From Lacticaseibacillus zhaodongensis (GTDB lineage: Bacteria > Bacillota > Bacilli > Lactobacillales > Lactobacillaceae): a stretch of DNA of 64,000 nucleotides. The translations under genes were made by a program, and so were the position numbers. Below, one piece after another: positions 46,482 through 54,778 of the stretch. The stretch covers positions 160,033 to 224,032 of the forward strand of contig NZ_BLBG01000003.1 of NCBI RefSeq assembly GCF_009687905.1, in the 5' to 3' direction. Every line of letters begins with the position of its first letter. Positions within the stretch are counted from its first letter, which is position 1. The notes under the pieces were generated by a model, which was given only the letters and a program-made list of their open reading frames with translations, was not told where the DNA came from and did no database searches.

Positions 46482-47291
46482 ATGTCACTAGCAACATTGG
46501 AGTTTTGGTTATTTTGGATAGCCATCGCCTTATTAATCATTGCGGTCCTGATTATCGTTTTTTACTATTATCATTCCCGAAAGCGGTCCAACAATTACTT
46601 GGGTAAGCAGGAGCTGGAGCTGCGCTACTTCATTCAGCCCACGGTCGGCCGGAACAAGGAAATCACCGGCTACGAGTGTTTGTTGCGGCAAAAACAACCG
46701 GATGGGAGTTGGCGCCTGCCCCAGCAACTGGACACCTTGCCCTTGCAACGGGTGATCAAGCTCCTTGACACAACCTTTGAGTCGCTACCGCAAGAAGACA
46801 TTCAGCTGTCGATCAACCTAGAATACGACCAAATCATCAGCCCTGAGTTTGATTACTTCGTGCGCTGGGCGATTAGCGAAATTGCGCCGATGCGACTGGC
46901 CGTTGAAATGAAGCTGGACCCGAACCGGCGCTACCTCTACCACCAAACCTTCCTCAGCCATATTCGGGCGGGGCAGTCGTACGGCATGCGCTTTGAAGTC
47001 GATGGGGTCGGCGCGAATAGTGCGGACATGCAAAGCATCGGCTGGATGGTCGGCGTTATTGACAGCTTAAAGTGCTCGATGCGGGCCTTCCGCAAAACGG
47101 ACCCAGGGCAGTGGCTCGATCTGAATCTCGGCTCGTGGTGCAAGTTCTCCCAAGAGCAACACATTCAGCTCGTCCTGACCGGGATCGAGAGCGATGCCGA
47201 TGAGGCCCTTGCTGAGCAGCTCAACATTGGCTTGCGTCAGGGTTACCGTTTTGGCCGGCCCGCTGATCCGTACGTGCACAAGGAGGCGTGA
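46482..47291 (+). CDS. Membrane-anchored degenerate EAL-domain protein
   Basis: A 269-aa protein with one N-terminal transmembrane segment ('FWLFWIAIALLIIAVLIIVF') and a cytoplasmic EAL-like domain. Motif remnants are 'GYECLLR' for the EAL signature, 'SINLEYDQI', 'LAVEMKLD', 'FEVDGVGAN' in place of DDFGxG, 'LTGIE' in place of AEGVE and 'GYRFGRP'. Several metal ligands of active phosphodiesterases are replaced (second Glu of the ELTE motif, first Asp of DDFG, first Glu of AEGVE), so it is likely a c-di-GMP binding protein rather than an enzyme. ATG 46482 follows GGGGGAG. It is followed by a PgaD-like protein and a GT2 synthase, which it probably regulates. Confidence 0.78.
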   Translation: MSLATLEFWLFWIAIALLIIAVLIIVFYYYHSRKRSNNYLGKQELELRYFIQPTVGRNKEITGYECLLRQKQPDGSWRLPQQLDTLPLQRVIKLLDTTFESLPQEDIQLSINLEYDQIISPEFDYFVRWAISEIAPMRLAVEMKLDPNRRYLYHQTFLSHIRAGQSYGMRFEVDGVGANSADMQSIGWMVGVIDSLKCSMRAFRKTDPGQWLDLNLGSWCKFSQEQHIQLVLTGIESDADEALAEQLNIGLRQGYRFGRPADPYVHKEA

Positions 47292-47293
47292 GG

Positions 47294-47830
47294 ATGGCTA
47301 GTAAGAACAAGCAAAATGCAGACGCTGATCAAGAGCAGCACCAGCAGCTCTTCACCGATGAATATTTTGACAAGGGTCACTGGCTCCTCAAAATCTGGCA
47401 GACGCTGGTTGCCATCTTGAGTTGGGTCTGCGTGTTCATTCCCGTTGCCGTCACCGTGATCAGTTACATCGGGACGACGACCGGCCGCTTTAAACCGCTG
47501 TGGAGTTATGGCGAGGGCATCTTCGAAATCAAGTTTCTCGCGGTGGTGTTGCTCTTTTTGGCCGCAGTCGCGTTCATTTACACCGTGGCGATGACGATCA
47601 TTCAGGTGCGCCGGCGCGATCGGTTGGTCGAACAATGGCCGACCTTCAACCCAATTGACCAGAAGGTGCGCAAAACCGAGCTGGAGAAGTTCATGGATCA
47701 GCGTTTTGGTGAGCCAGAGTTCCGGGAAAACGTCCGGAACTACAGCGTGCCGCCCGAAAAGAACCTAGACACGGACCAATTCCAGAAGCTCTTCGATCAG
47801 CAGCGGGAGGGGGTCCAGAAGCATGATTAG
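47294..47830 (+). CDS. Two-TM membrane protein, PgaD-like
   Basis: A 178-aa protein with two transmembrane helices (around residues 40-62 and 85-110), a charged N-terminus and a cytoplasmic C-terminal half rich in charged residues. Its size, topology and position directly before a processive GT2 resemble PgaD, the partner of the PNAG synthase PgaC; sequence similarity is not obvious by eye. AAGGAGG lies 7 bp before ATG 47294, inside the end of the EAL gene. It overlaps the glycosyltransferase gene by 8 bp. Confidence 0.6.
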   Translation: MASKNKQNADADQEQHQQLFTDEYFDKGHWLLKIWQTLVAILSWVCVFIPVAVTVISYIGTTTGRFKPLWSYGEGIFEIKFLAVVLLFLAAVAFIYTVAMTIIQVRRRDRLVEQWPTFNPIDQKVRKTELEKFMDQRFGEPEFRENVRNYSVPPEKNLDTDQFQKLFDQQREGVQKHD

Positions 47831-49154
47831 TCAGGTGCTTGAATCCACCTTTTGGGCAACGGTCGCGAACGATGCGATCCTCATCATGTGCCTCTACCCG
47901 GTCATTGGGTCCTTCTTCTGGTTCTTCGGTTCACTGAGCTACCGCTGGTTGCGGCCAAATGATGAGGATTACAACTGGCAAGTCCTGCCCAAAGCTAAGC
48001 AGCCCCTAGTCACGATCATGATCCCCGCCCACAACGAAGAGGTCATGATCGAATCGACCATTCGCTACCTGTTCGACGAAATCAATTATGACAACTTTGA
48101 GGTCCTCGTGATGAACGACGGCTCGACGGACACGACCGCGGACATCGTCATGCGGCTGGAGCAAGAGTACCCGCGCCTGCGCCTGATCACCATCGAGAAG
48201 AACAAGGGCAAGGCCCACGCGTTCAACATCGGGATGTATTTTGCCAAGGGGGAGTACATCCTCAGTAACGACGCGGACACGATTCCTGAGCCGGACGCAT
48301 TGATGAAGTACATGAACTACTTCATTCACGACCGCGACATGAACACGAGTGCGGTCACCGCCAACATGGACGTGCAAAACCGGACCAAACTCATCTGCAA
48401 GTCGCAGACCGTTGAGTTCTCCAGTATTGTCGGCGTCATCAAACGCAGTCAAGCCGCGGTCAACGACTCGATGTATGCTTATTCTGGCGCCAACACCATG
48501 TACCGCAAGAGTTTCCTGGTTGCGGTCGGGGGCTTTCGCCAGAACCGGGCGACCGAGGATATTTCGATTGCCTGGGATCACCAGATGATCGGGGCCGTGC
48601 CGCGGTTTGCCCCGAACATCGTTTTTCACATGAACGTGCCGGAGACGGTGGGCGACCTCTTTAAACAGCGCAAGCGGTGGGCACAAGGCGGCACTGAGGT
48701 GTGGCTGACCAACATCAAGAAGTTTCTTTTGCACCCGTGGCGCCACCGCTACCAGATGTCAATGTTTGTGGATTCGACGTTGTCCATTCTCTGGTCCTTC
48801 TTCTTTGTGATTACCTCGATTATCTTCGCACTAGACTGCGTGTACTTCGTGATGACCGGCAACTGGGAACGATTCGGGCACGCATTGGATATGTCGGCCA
48901 TTTTTATCACCTTCGAGATGGCGGCGGGCAGTTTGCAGCTGCTGGCGGCCTTGTTGCTGGACCACCACGCGGCAAAATTAAAGTACTTGGGCTTCGCGCC
49001 GCTCTACATGCTGTTCTACTGGATGGTGAATCCGATCACCATTGTGTGGACCTTCATCCCCGCAATGAAGACCATCTTGGGCTACGGCTCTGGCACTTGG
49101 ATCAGTCCCAAACGCAAAGCCATGCTGAAGAGCAAGGAAGACAGTGGGGCGTGA
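47823..49154 (+). CDS. Processive family 2 glycosyltransferase
   Basis: A 443-aa membrane polysaccharide synthase of the PgaC/hyaluronan/cellulose synthase type. N-terminal TM segments, then the GT-A domain: 'TIMIPAHNEEVMIEST', DGS near residue 100, DAD in 'LSNDADTIPEPD', 'TEDISIAW' and 'QRKRWAQGG' (the Q-x-x-R-W motif). C-terminal TM segments follow. It overlaps the previous gene by 8 bp, with GGAGGGGG upstream. No deacetylase or polysaccharide lyase gene is nearby, so the polymer (PNAG, beta-glucan or other) cannot be told. Likely controlled by the EAL protein through c-di-GMP. Confidence 0.9.
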   Translation: MISQVLESTFWATVANDAILIMCLYPVIGSFFWFFGSLSYRWLRPNDEDYNWQVLPKAKQPLVTIMIPAHNEEVMIESTIRYLFDEINYDNFEVLVMNDGSTDTTADIVMRLEQEYPRLRLITIEKNKGKAHAFNIGMYFAKGEYILSNDADTIPEPDALMKYMNYFIHDRDMNTSAVTANMDVQNRTKLICKSQTVEFSSIVGVIKRSQAAVNDSMYAYSGANTMYRKSFLVAVGGFRQNRATEDISIAWDHQMIGAVPRFAPNIVFHMNVPETVGDLFKQRKRWAQGGTEVWLTNIKKFLLHPWRHRYQMSMFVDSTLSILWSFFFVITSIIFALDCVYFVMTGNWERFGHALDMSAIFITFEMAAGSLQLLAALLLDHHAAKLKYLGFAPLYMLFYWMVNPITIVWTFIPAMKTILGYGSGTWISPKRKAMLKSKEDSGA

Positions 49155-49179
49155 GCAAGTCAACTGAATAGTTCACGCA

Positions 49180-49219
49180 AAAATCGCTCAACACAGTCAA
49201 TCTGTGCTGAGCGATTTTG
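49180..49219. terminator. Bidirectional terminator between GT2 and the phosphatase
   Basis: AAAATCGCTCA..CACAG (49180-49196) pairs with CTGTGCTGAGCGATTTT (49202-49218), one mismatch, with A and T runs on both sides. Confidence 0.92.
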
Positions 49220-49239
49220 CGTTTGGGGGTATTTAGAAC

Positions 49240-50004
49240 TTAGTACTTCGCGAACAGGTGCTTCTTCACTGGCTGCTCGTGCAGGCGCTTGACCGCCGTC
49301 CCGTTGATGATGGCCTTGGCGTTCTCCTGGAACAAATCGGCGTAATCGGCGCCAAACTGCTTGGTCAGCTGCTTAAAGGCCGCGCTCATCTCGTACTGGC
49401 GGTTCGGCAGGTGGTGGGCGTCACTGGCGAAGACTTGCGCCAAGCCCGCCGTCAGGATGTCGCTGGCAAACTGGGCCACGCCCTTGCCGAATGTGCCAAC
49501 GTAACTGCTGGCGGTGACCTGACTGAGGGCGCCGCGCTGGATGAAGTCGTACAGGGTGTCGGGGTGCTTCATGAAGTATTCGTTGCGCTCCGGGTGGACG
49601 ATGATCGGGATCAGGCCGCGCTGCTGGACTTGGAAGAACATGTCCTCCGCATAGGTGGGCACGTCGGTGTGGGGGAACTCAAGCAAAATGTAGTGCTGGT
49701 CCTCATCGCAAGTCAGGGTGTCGCCGGCATCAATGGCCGCAATCAGGCCGCCGGTGATGTGGACCTCCTGGCAGGGGTACACGTGCAGGGGGATGTCGTG
49801 CGCGTCCAGCTCGGCCTGGAATTGATCCGTCAGTGCAATCACGTCATCCGGGTGGTTGGTGTACTCGCGACTCATGTGGTGCGGCGTCATCAGCGCGTGG
49901 GTGATGCCGTCCGCAACCGCATCGCGCGCCAGCTGCAGCGAGGTCGCCATGTCCTTGGAGCCGTCGTCGATGCCGGGTAGTAAGTGACAGTGAATATCAA
50001 TCAT
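49240..50004 (-). CDS. Tyrosine-protein phosphatase of the CpsB/Wzb PHP type
   Basis: A 254-aa manganese-dependent phosphatase that removes phosphate from the tyrosine tail of BY-kinases such as Wze. It starts MIDIHCHLLPGIDDGS with the metal motif HCH, then 'TPHHM', 'EVHITGG', 'IVHPERN' and 'ASDAHHLPNR', the metal ligands of the PHP fold. AAGGAG is before the ATG. The cognate kinase is probably at 37.5-38.2 kb; the three parts of this regulatory set are normally adjacent, so this is a split arrangement. Confidence 0.93.
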   Translation of the reverse strand: MIDIHCHLLPGIDDGSKDMATSLQLARDAVADGITHALMTPHHMSREYTNHPDDVIALTDQFQAELDAHDIPLHVYPCQEVHITGGLIAAIDAGDTLTCDEDQHYILLEFPHTDVPTYAEDMFFQVQQRGLIPIIVHPERNEYFMKHPDTLYDFIQRGALSQVTASSYVGTFGKGVAQFASDILTAGLAQVFASDAHHLPNRQYEMSAAFKQLTKQFGADYADLFQENAKAIINGTAVKRLHEQPVKKHLFAKY

Positions 50005-50063
50005 TTTTGCGTCTCCTTCAGAACTATTAAGTCTAGTTTAGCCGTCAGTTCCGGCAAAAACTA

Positions 50064-50132
50064 GCGGGCGGCATAATTTCCCGGCAAAATTTTCTGCTTA
50101 CGGACATTTTTCCGCAGCAAAAAGCCGCCCGC
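50064..50132. other. Nested hairpin between the phosphatase and csbD genes
   Basis: GCGGGCGGC (50064-50072) and GCCGCCCGC (50124-50132) enclose an inner hairpin CTGC..CGGA / TCCG..GCAG. It may act as terminator of csbD on the minus strand. The rest of 50005-50260 shows nothing else. Confidence 0.55.
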
Positions 50133-50260
50133 GTTTCCATGACGGACGGCATTTGCTGCTGTTTGCACAGCCAATATTGGAGGTATTACCCAAACTACGA
50201 AAGTTAAAGCTTCAGCCACAACTCTATGAACTTCAAACTGTTAGACGCATTTCCGCGGCG

Positions 50261-50452
50261 TTAGTCGTCGTCGCGGAATGTGTCCTTGATGGATTCTTTG
50301 GCATCGGTGAGCTTATCCTTCGCCTTGCCAAGTGCGTTTTGCACTTTACCCTGTGTTTCGCGCGTCTTGTCGCCGGTTACCTTGCCTTCGACCTCTTTGG
50401 CTTTACCAGCCGCACGGTCTTTAGCGTTGTGGAGCCGTTCATCAATTGTCAT
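50261..50452 (-). CDS. CsbD-like stress protein
   Basis: A 63-aa highly charged helical protein starting MTIDERLHNAKDRAAGKAKEVEGKVTG (shortened), with the repeated A/G-K-x-x-x-x-G pattern of the CsbD family. Such proteins accumulate under general stress; the molecular role is unknown. AAGGGAGG precedes the ATG on the minus strand. Upstream (50506-50522) is a palindrome CTTATTTGCAAAATAAG that could be an operator. Confidence 0.9.
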   Translation of the reverse strand: MTIDERLHNAKDRAAGKAKEVEGKVTGDKTRETQGKVQNALGKAKDKLTDAKESIKDTFRDDD

Positions 50453-50700
50453 ATCAATCCCTCCCTTAATTAAAGTATTACATCTTGGCTAATGTAGTTC
50501 AAGCTTATTTGCAAAATAAGTTGTTAGCGATTACAAATATTTTTTTGGTCCGCGGTTTGCGTAATCTACTCCAAGCACGTTAAAGCAAAATTGTACAAAT
50601 AACGCGTGAGCACGTAGAATTGATTTTAGCGATTTATTTGGCTGGTGAGTTGCGGAGCAAAAATTCGCACGCCCGCAAGTGAACAATTGGAGGAATCAGA

Positions 50701-52485
50701 ATGGCAAATGCAGCCGCACTGGCGGTGCTGAAGGAGAAGTTTGGTTACGACAGTTTCCGGCCGGGACAGGAAAAGGCAATCGACCGCGTCATGGCCGGTG
50801 AGAATACGCTGGCCGTTATGCCGACTGGGGGCGGGAAGTCACTGTGTTACCAGATTCCCGCACTTTTGGCGCCCGGACTCACGGTAGTCGTTTCGCCGCT
50901 CATCGCGTTGATGAAGGACCAAGTTGACGCGCTGAACGAAAACGGCATCCCGGCGACCTTCATTAACAGCTCCCTGGACTATCGGGAAATTGATAACCGG
51001 CTCGACCTAGCCGCACGCGGCGAAGCCAAATTGCTGTACATTGCGCCCGAGCGCTTTGACAACGCCGGCTTTGTCCAGGAACTCAATGAAATCAATATTT
51101 CCATTTTGGCGGTTGATGAAGCCCACTGTATCTCGCAGTGGGGCCACGACTTCCGGCCCAGCTACCTGAACCTGCAGGCGGTAGCCGAACAGTTGCAGTC
51201 GCACCCGGTCATCATCGCGCTGACGGCGACCGCAACCGAACGCGTTTCCGACGACATCCGCAAGCGGCTGGATATTCCGCTGGCAGGGCTCGTCAACACT
51301 GGTTTTGAGCGCGATAACCTGAGTTTTCAGGTCGTTAAGGGTCAGGACAAGGACACCTATCTGCTTGAATACCTGAAGCTCAACTCCGGCCAGCCCGGCA
51401 TTATTTACGCCAGCACGCGGAAGGAAGTTGACCGGCTGACCATGCTGCTCAAAAGCAAGCATTTTCCAGTCACCAAGTACCACGCGGGGATGACGGAGAC
51501 CGAGCGCAACGCCAACCAGGAGGACTTCCTTTACGACCGCAAAACGATCATGGTGGCCACCAATGCGTTCGGGATGGGCATCGACAAAAGTAACGTCCGC
51601 TTCGTGATTCACGACCAGGTGCCCGGTGACCTCGAATCATACTACCAGGAGGCCGGGCGCGCGGGGCGGGACGGTTTGCCTAGCGATGCGATTCTGCTCT
51701 ACAAGCCGCAGGACGTCCAGATCCGGCACTTCTTCATCGATCAGAGTGAGGGGGATGATGACTTCAAGGCGCGCCAGTATGGCAAACTGCAGACCATGCA
51801 GCAGTATGCCAACACTGGCGACTGCCTGCAGCAGTTCATCCTGCGCTACTTCGGTCAGACGAACACCAAACCGTGCGGCCGGTGCTCCAACTGTCTAGAC
51901 GACCGGGAATACCAAGACGTTACCCTGGATGCGCAAAAGGTCCTCAGCTGCATTATTCGCATGCACAGTCGTTACGGTAAGACGATGGTCAAGCAGGTGC
52001 TCGCCGGTTCCAAGGACAAGCGAATCCTAGAACAACAGCTCAACGAACTTTCAACGTACGGCTTGATGAGTTCTTGGCGTGCAAAAGACATCTCGAGTTT
52101 CATCGACTTTCTGACCGCGGATGGCTACATTCAGCCTAGTGGCGGTGAATTCCCGGTGCTCACAGTGAGCGAACAAGGAGCAGCCGTCCTGCGCGGCAAG
52201 GCTAAGGTGCAACGCAAAATGGCAGCGAAAGCCAAGCAGTCGCTGCCAGTCGATGATGATCTGTTTCAGAAGCTGCGCGGTTTGCGCTCGCAGCTTGCCG
52301 AGAAGCAGGGCGTACCGCCATACGTTATCTTCTCCGACCAGACGCTGCGCGACCTCTGCCGCGTCATGCCGCAAACCAAGGTGGAAATGCTCAGCGTCAA
52401 GGGCATCGGCCAGAACAAGCTCGACAAGTATGGCGACCTGTTCCTCGAAGCACTGCAGGACGCACCAGATCCAGCCGTGAGCTAA
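50701..52485 (+). CDS. recQ: ATP-dependent DNA helicase RecQ
   Basis: A 594-aa 3'-5' DNA helicase for recombination and fork repair. Motifs: 'MPTGGGKSLCYQIPA' (Walker A), 'AVDEAHCISQWGHDF' (DEAH box), 'TATATERV', 'GMGIDKSNVRFVIH', and the RecQ zinc site with 'KPCGRCSNC'. An HRDC domain is at the C-terminus ('LSVKGIGQNKLDKYG'). ATG 50701 follows TTGGAGG. Its stop codon touches the stop of the DUF4064 gene on the other strand, and the first terminator in its direction is 400 bp further on. Confidence 0.96.
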   Translation: MANAAALAVLKEKFGYDSFRPGQEKAIDRVMAGENTLAVMPTGGGKSLCYQIPALLAPGLTVVVSPLIALMKDQVDALNENGIPATFINSSLDYREIDNRLDLAARGEAKLLYIAPERFDNAGFVQELNEINISILAVDEAHCISQWGHDFRPSYLNLQAVAEQLQSHPVIIALTATATERVSDDIRKRLDIPLAGLVNTGFERDNLSFQVVKGQDKDTYLLEYLKLNSGQPGIIYASTRKEVDRLTMLLKSKHFPVTKYHAGMTETERNANQEDFLYDRKTIMVATNAFGMGIDKSNVRFVIHDQVPGDLESYYQEAGRAGRDGLPSDAILLYKPQDVQIRHFFIDQSEGDDDFKARQYGKLQTMQQYANTGDCLQQFILRYFGQTNTKPCGRCSNCLDDREYQDVTLDAQKVLSCIIRMHSRYGKTMVKQVLAGSKDKRILEQQLNELSTYGLMSSWRAKDISSFIDFLTADGYIQPSGGEFPVLTVSEQGAAVLRGKAKVQRKMAAKAKQSLPVDDDLFQKLRGLRSQLAEKQGVPPYVIFSDQTLRDLCRVMPQTKVEMLSVKGIGQNKLDKYGDLFLEALQDAPDPAVS

Positions 52486-52830
52486 TTATGGGCGGGATAG
52501 TGCCATGATGCCCCCAGCAATGATCAGTGCCCCGGCGAGCACACCGAACGTGCCGCCAAAGATGATGGCCATGACCCCGCAGAAAACGATACTGCCGCCG
52601 ACATAAGTGTGCTGGTCGTTGATGAAGAAGGGCAGGCAGATGGCGAAGATACTCGCGAGCATGACGCCCAGCGCCCGCCCATCAACGGAAGCGGCACCGG
52701 CTGCGGCGATCATGTTGGCGTTGGCGACGGATTCTTCCAGTATGGCCGACAGTAAGCCGATGACCCCACCGGCGATACAGAGAATGGTTTCGCCGTACCG
52801 TTTAGTATTGCTGGCGCGTGATTTTTTCAT
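52486..52830 (-). CDS. DUF4064-like small membrane protein
   Basis: A 114-aa protein starting MKKSRASNTKRYGETILCIAGG, with three or four hydrophobic segments and a Gly-rich end ('GTFGVLAGALIIAGGIMAL'), like DUF4064 proteins of Firmicutes (unknown function). ATG 52830 has GAGGGAGG 9 bp upstream; an upstream in-frame ATG at 52848 overlaps the site. A TATAAT box (52885-52880) lies on the minus strand. The gene is wholly antisense to the likely 3' part of the recQ transcript. Confidence 0.72.
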   Translation of the reverse strand: MKKSRASNTKRYGETILCIAGGVIGLLSAILEESVANANMIAAAGAASVDGRALGVMLASIFAICLPFFINDQHTYVGGSIVFCGVMAIIFGGTFGVLAGALIIAGGIMALSRP

Positions 52831-52890
52831 GGTTTGGGCCTCCCTCAAATTGATTCAGAATGATTGTTTGCCTACGTTAATTATATTGTG

Positions 52891-52921
52891 CCGGCGCTCA
52901 GTTTCGGGAGCGCCGGTTTTG
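52891..52921 (+). terminator. Plus-strand terminator beyond the DUF4064 gene
   Basis: CCGGCGCTC (52891-52899) and GAGCGCCGG (52908-52916), perfect 9-bp stem then TTTTG. The only plus-strand gene upstream is recQ. Confidence 0.85.
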
Positions 52922-53057
52922 TGATTCCAGCAACAATGCCGCGGGGACGGGTTTTAACTACGGACCATTATTTTACGTGGCGACAAAGCTGAACGTGCGG
53001 CCGCGCGTTGGTGCAAAAAATGTGGCTGTTCGCGGCGAATTTTGTTAACGCAAGGCA

Positions 53058-53113
53058 TTAAAAAAGCAGCTCCCCGTCACCAAGCATTTACTGGTGTTAG
53101 GAAGCTGCTTTAA
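53058..53113 (-). terminator. Terminator after galE
   Basis: AAAGCAGCT (53063-53071) pairs with AGCTGCTTT with an inner ACCA/TGGT pairing; the A run on the left is the U tract on the minus strand. Confidence 0.85.
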
Positions 53114-53121
53114 GTTTGAAA

Positions 53122-54114
53122 TTACTTAGTTGCGTAGCCTTGGGGGTGACTTTCGTGCCACTTCCAGGCGCTACCGATGATGGCGTCAATGTCATCGTAC
53201 TGTGGGTCCCAGCCGAGGACGGAGCGCGCCTTGCCGGATGCGGCAATCAGGGTGCTGGGGTCGCCGGGGCGGCGGGGAGCCATTTCGGCAGGAATTTCCT
53301 TGCCGGTTACCTTACGGGCAGCCTTCAGGATCTGGAGGTTGGAGAAGCCGGTTGCGGAGCCGATGTTGAAGGCGTCGGACTTGTTGCCGGCAGCCAGGTA
53401 CTTCAGCGCGCAGATGTGGGCGTCGGCGAGGTCAACGACCTGGACGTAATCGCGGACGTTGGTGCCGTCTGGCGTTGGGTAGTCATCGCCGAAGATCTGC
53501 AACTTGTCGCGCTGGCCGTTAGCGACCTGCAAAATGATGGGGATGAGGTGAGTTTCGGGTGCGTGGTCTTCACCGATACTACCGTCAGCCTTGGCACCAG
53601 CAACGTTGAAGTAACGCAGGGCGACGAACTTGATGCCGTACGCCACGTCGGCCCAGTGCATGATCTGTTCCATCATCAGCTTGCTCTGGCCATAAGGGTT
53701 GGTTGGTACCTGGGGGTCGCCCTCTTCAATCGGGGTGTGCTCAGGCTCACCGTATGTCGCGGCGGTGGAGCTGAAGACGATGTTCTTGACGCCGAATTCG
53801 TTCATAACTTCGAGCAGGTTGATCATGCCGTAAGTGTTGTTGTCGAAGTACTTCAGCGGGTCCTTCATGCTTTCAGGCACAACGGAGAAGGCGGCAAAAT
53901 GCACCACGCCCTCGACGTCTTCCTTCTTGAACACGCTGCGCATGAATTCCTTGTCGCGCACGTCACCGACGTAAAGCCGGGCAGCGGCGGGAACGGATTC
54001 CTTGTGCCCAGTCACCAGGTTATCAACGATTGCGACGTCGTAACCTTTACTGAGCAAACGGTCAACGGTGTGGGAACCAATATAACCGGCACCACCCAAA
54101 ACTAGAACTGTCAT
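53122..54114 (-). CDS. galE: UDP-glucose 4-epimerase
   Basis: Interconverts UDP-glucose and UDP-galactose with bound NAD, for galactose use and for precursors of surface polysaccharides. The 330-aa protein begins [15 protein letters not shown] (Rossmann GxxGxxG), has '[11 protein letters not shown]' with the catalytic Ser/Thr, and Tyr141/Lys145 in 'YGQSK'. 'RYFNVAGA' and '[13 protein letters not shown]' (family blocks) are present. ATGGAGG lies upstream of the ATG. It is a single gene, not in a gal operon here, which suits supply of UDP-galactose for polymer synthesis. Confidence 0.96.
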   Translation of the reverse strand: MTVLVLGGAGYIGSHTVDRLLSKGYDVAIVDNLVTGHKESVPAAARLYVGDVRDKEFMRSVFKKEDVEGVVHFAAFSVVPESMKDPLKYFDNNTYGMINLLEVMNEFGVKNIVFSSTAATYGEPEHTPIEEGDPQVPTNPYGQSKLMMEQIMHWADVAYGIKFVALRYFNVAGAKADGSIGEDHAPETHLIPIILQVANGQRDKLQIFGDDYPTPDGTNVRDYVQVVDLADAHICALKYLAAGNKSDAFNIGSATGFSNLQILKAARKVTGKEIPAEMAPRRPGDPSTLIAASGKARSVLGWDPQYDDIDAIIGSAWKWHESHPQGYATK

Positions 54115-54320
54115 CTAAACAACCTCCATGTTGTACTGCTATTAAAACACTCTTGTATTACTACTCTGTTAGTTTACCATTTTGCTGAGTTATTACCGAG
54201 TTCGGTAACAACTTTTAGAAAAAACAGATTATAAATCTGGCAAACAATCTTTTCACCGCCGCTGGATGTCACATGCTGGCGTTTCGAGACTGTACTATCA
54301 CAATATCAGTTAAGTAAGGA

Positions 54321-54346
54321 GAAGCAGGTCAGGTGTGGCCTACTTC
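54321..54346. other. Short hairpin upstream of the large palindrome
   Basis: GAAG-C-AGGTC (54321-54330) pairs with GGCCT-A-CTTC (54337-54346), 9 bp with one mismatch and no T tail. It lies in the long gap between galE and recJ. Confidence 0.45.
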
Positions 54347-54388
54347 TGTGTATTGGTGCCGTATTTGTTGGAAAGAGATATGATTGTA

Positions 54389-54661
54389 GGGCTCCGCTGG
54401 CCTCGACCGGGAGCGAAGGGGCTGGGAGTGACTCCGCTGTCGCGATAATCAGTGCGATTTTTTGCACTGATTGTCGGGGAGACCAGAGAGACCGCTAGTA
54501 AATTATTGGAAGTTCAAGGTAGTTATCGAAAATTTAGGGTCAACACGGCGGGCTCGGAGGTCAGGGTCGAAACTCGCGCACCTCAGCGAGGTTCGAACCC
54601 GGCCCCAGCGGACCTTTGTCACTCCCAGTACCGAAGCGGGAGGACGAGGCCAGCGGAGCCC
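54389..54661. other. 273-nt nested palindrome, candidate structured RNA or mobile repeat
   Basis: A 17-bp perfect outer stem (54389-54405 with 54645-54661) is followed inward by a 16x16-nt purine-rich loop, an 11-bp stem CTGGGAGTGAC/GTCACTCCCAG, a 7-bp stem TCCGCTG/CAGCGGA after a five-base bulge, a 13-bp hairpin (54443-54455/54464-54476), and a further GC-rich hairpin with GAGGT/ACCTC and a GGTTCGAACC palindrome. The region codes for no protein. A TATGAT box ends 5 bp before the outer stem on the plus strand. No known RNA family was recognised. Confidence 0.6.
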
Positions 54662-54742
54662 GGCAGTCAACATGATTGTCTACCCGTACATTATAAGCCA
54701 AATGTTGGTAATCATTCGCTACTTCCCAACGGCCATCTCTGA

Positions 54743-54748
54743 TATACT
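54743..54748 (+). promoter_or_regulatory. -10 box of recJ-apt
   Basis: TATACT 31 bp before the GTG start; no good -35 at 17 bp was found. Confidence 0.45.
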
Positions 54749-54778
54749 AGTTCCCGTTAGAAAGGAACGGTAAAGACA

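Noticed and set aside
54585..54605. tRNA T-arm-like sequence (GGTTCGAACCC)
   Set aside because: The flanks do not form a 5-bp T stem, and no acceptor, D or anticodon arm can be found on either strand; it belongs to the larger palindrome.
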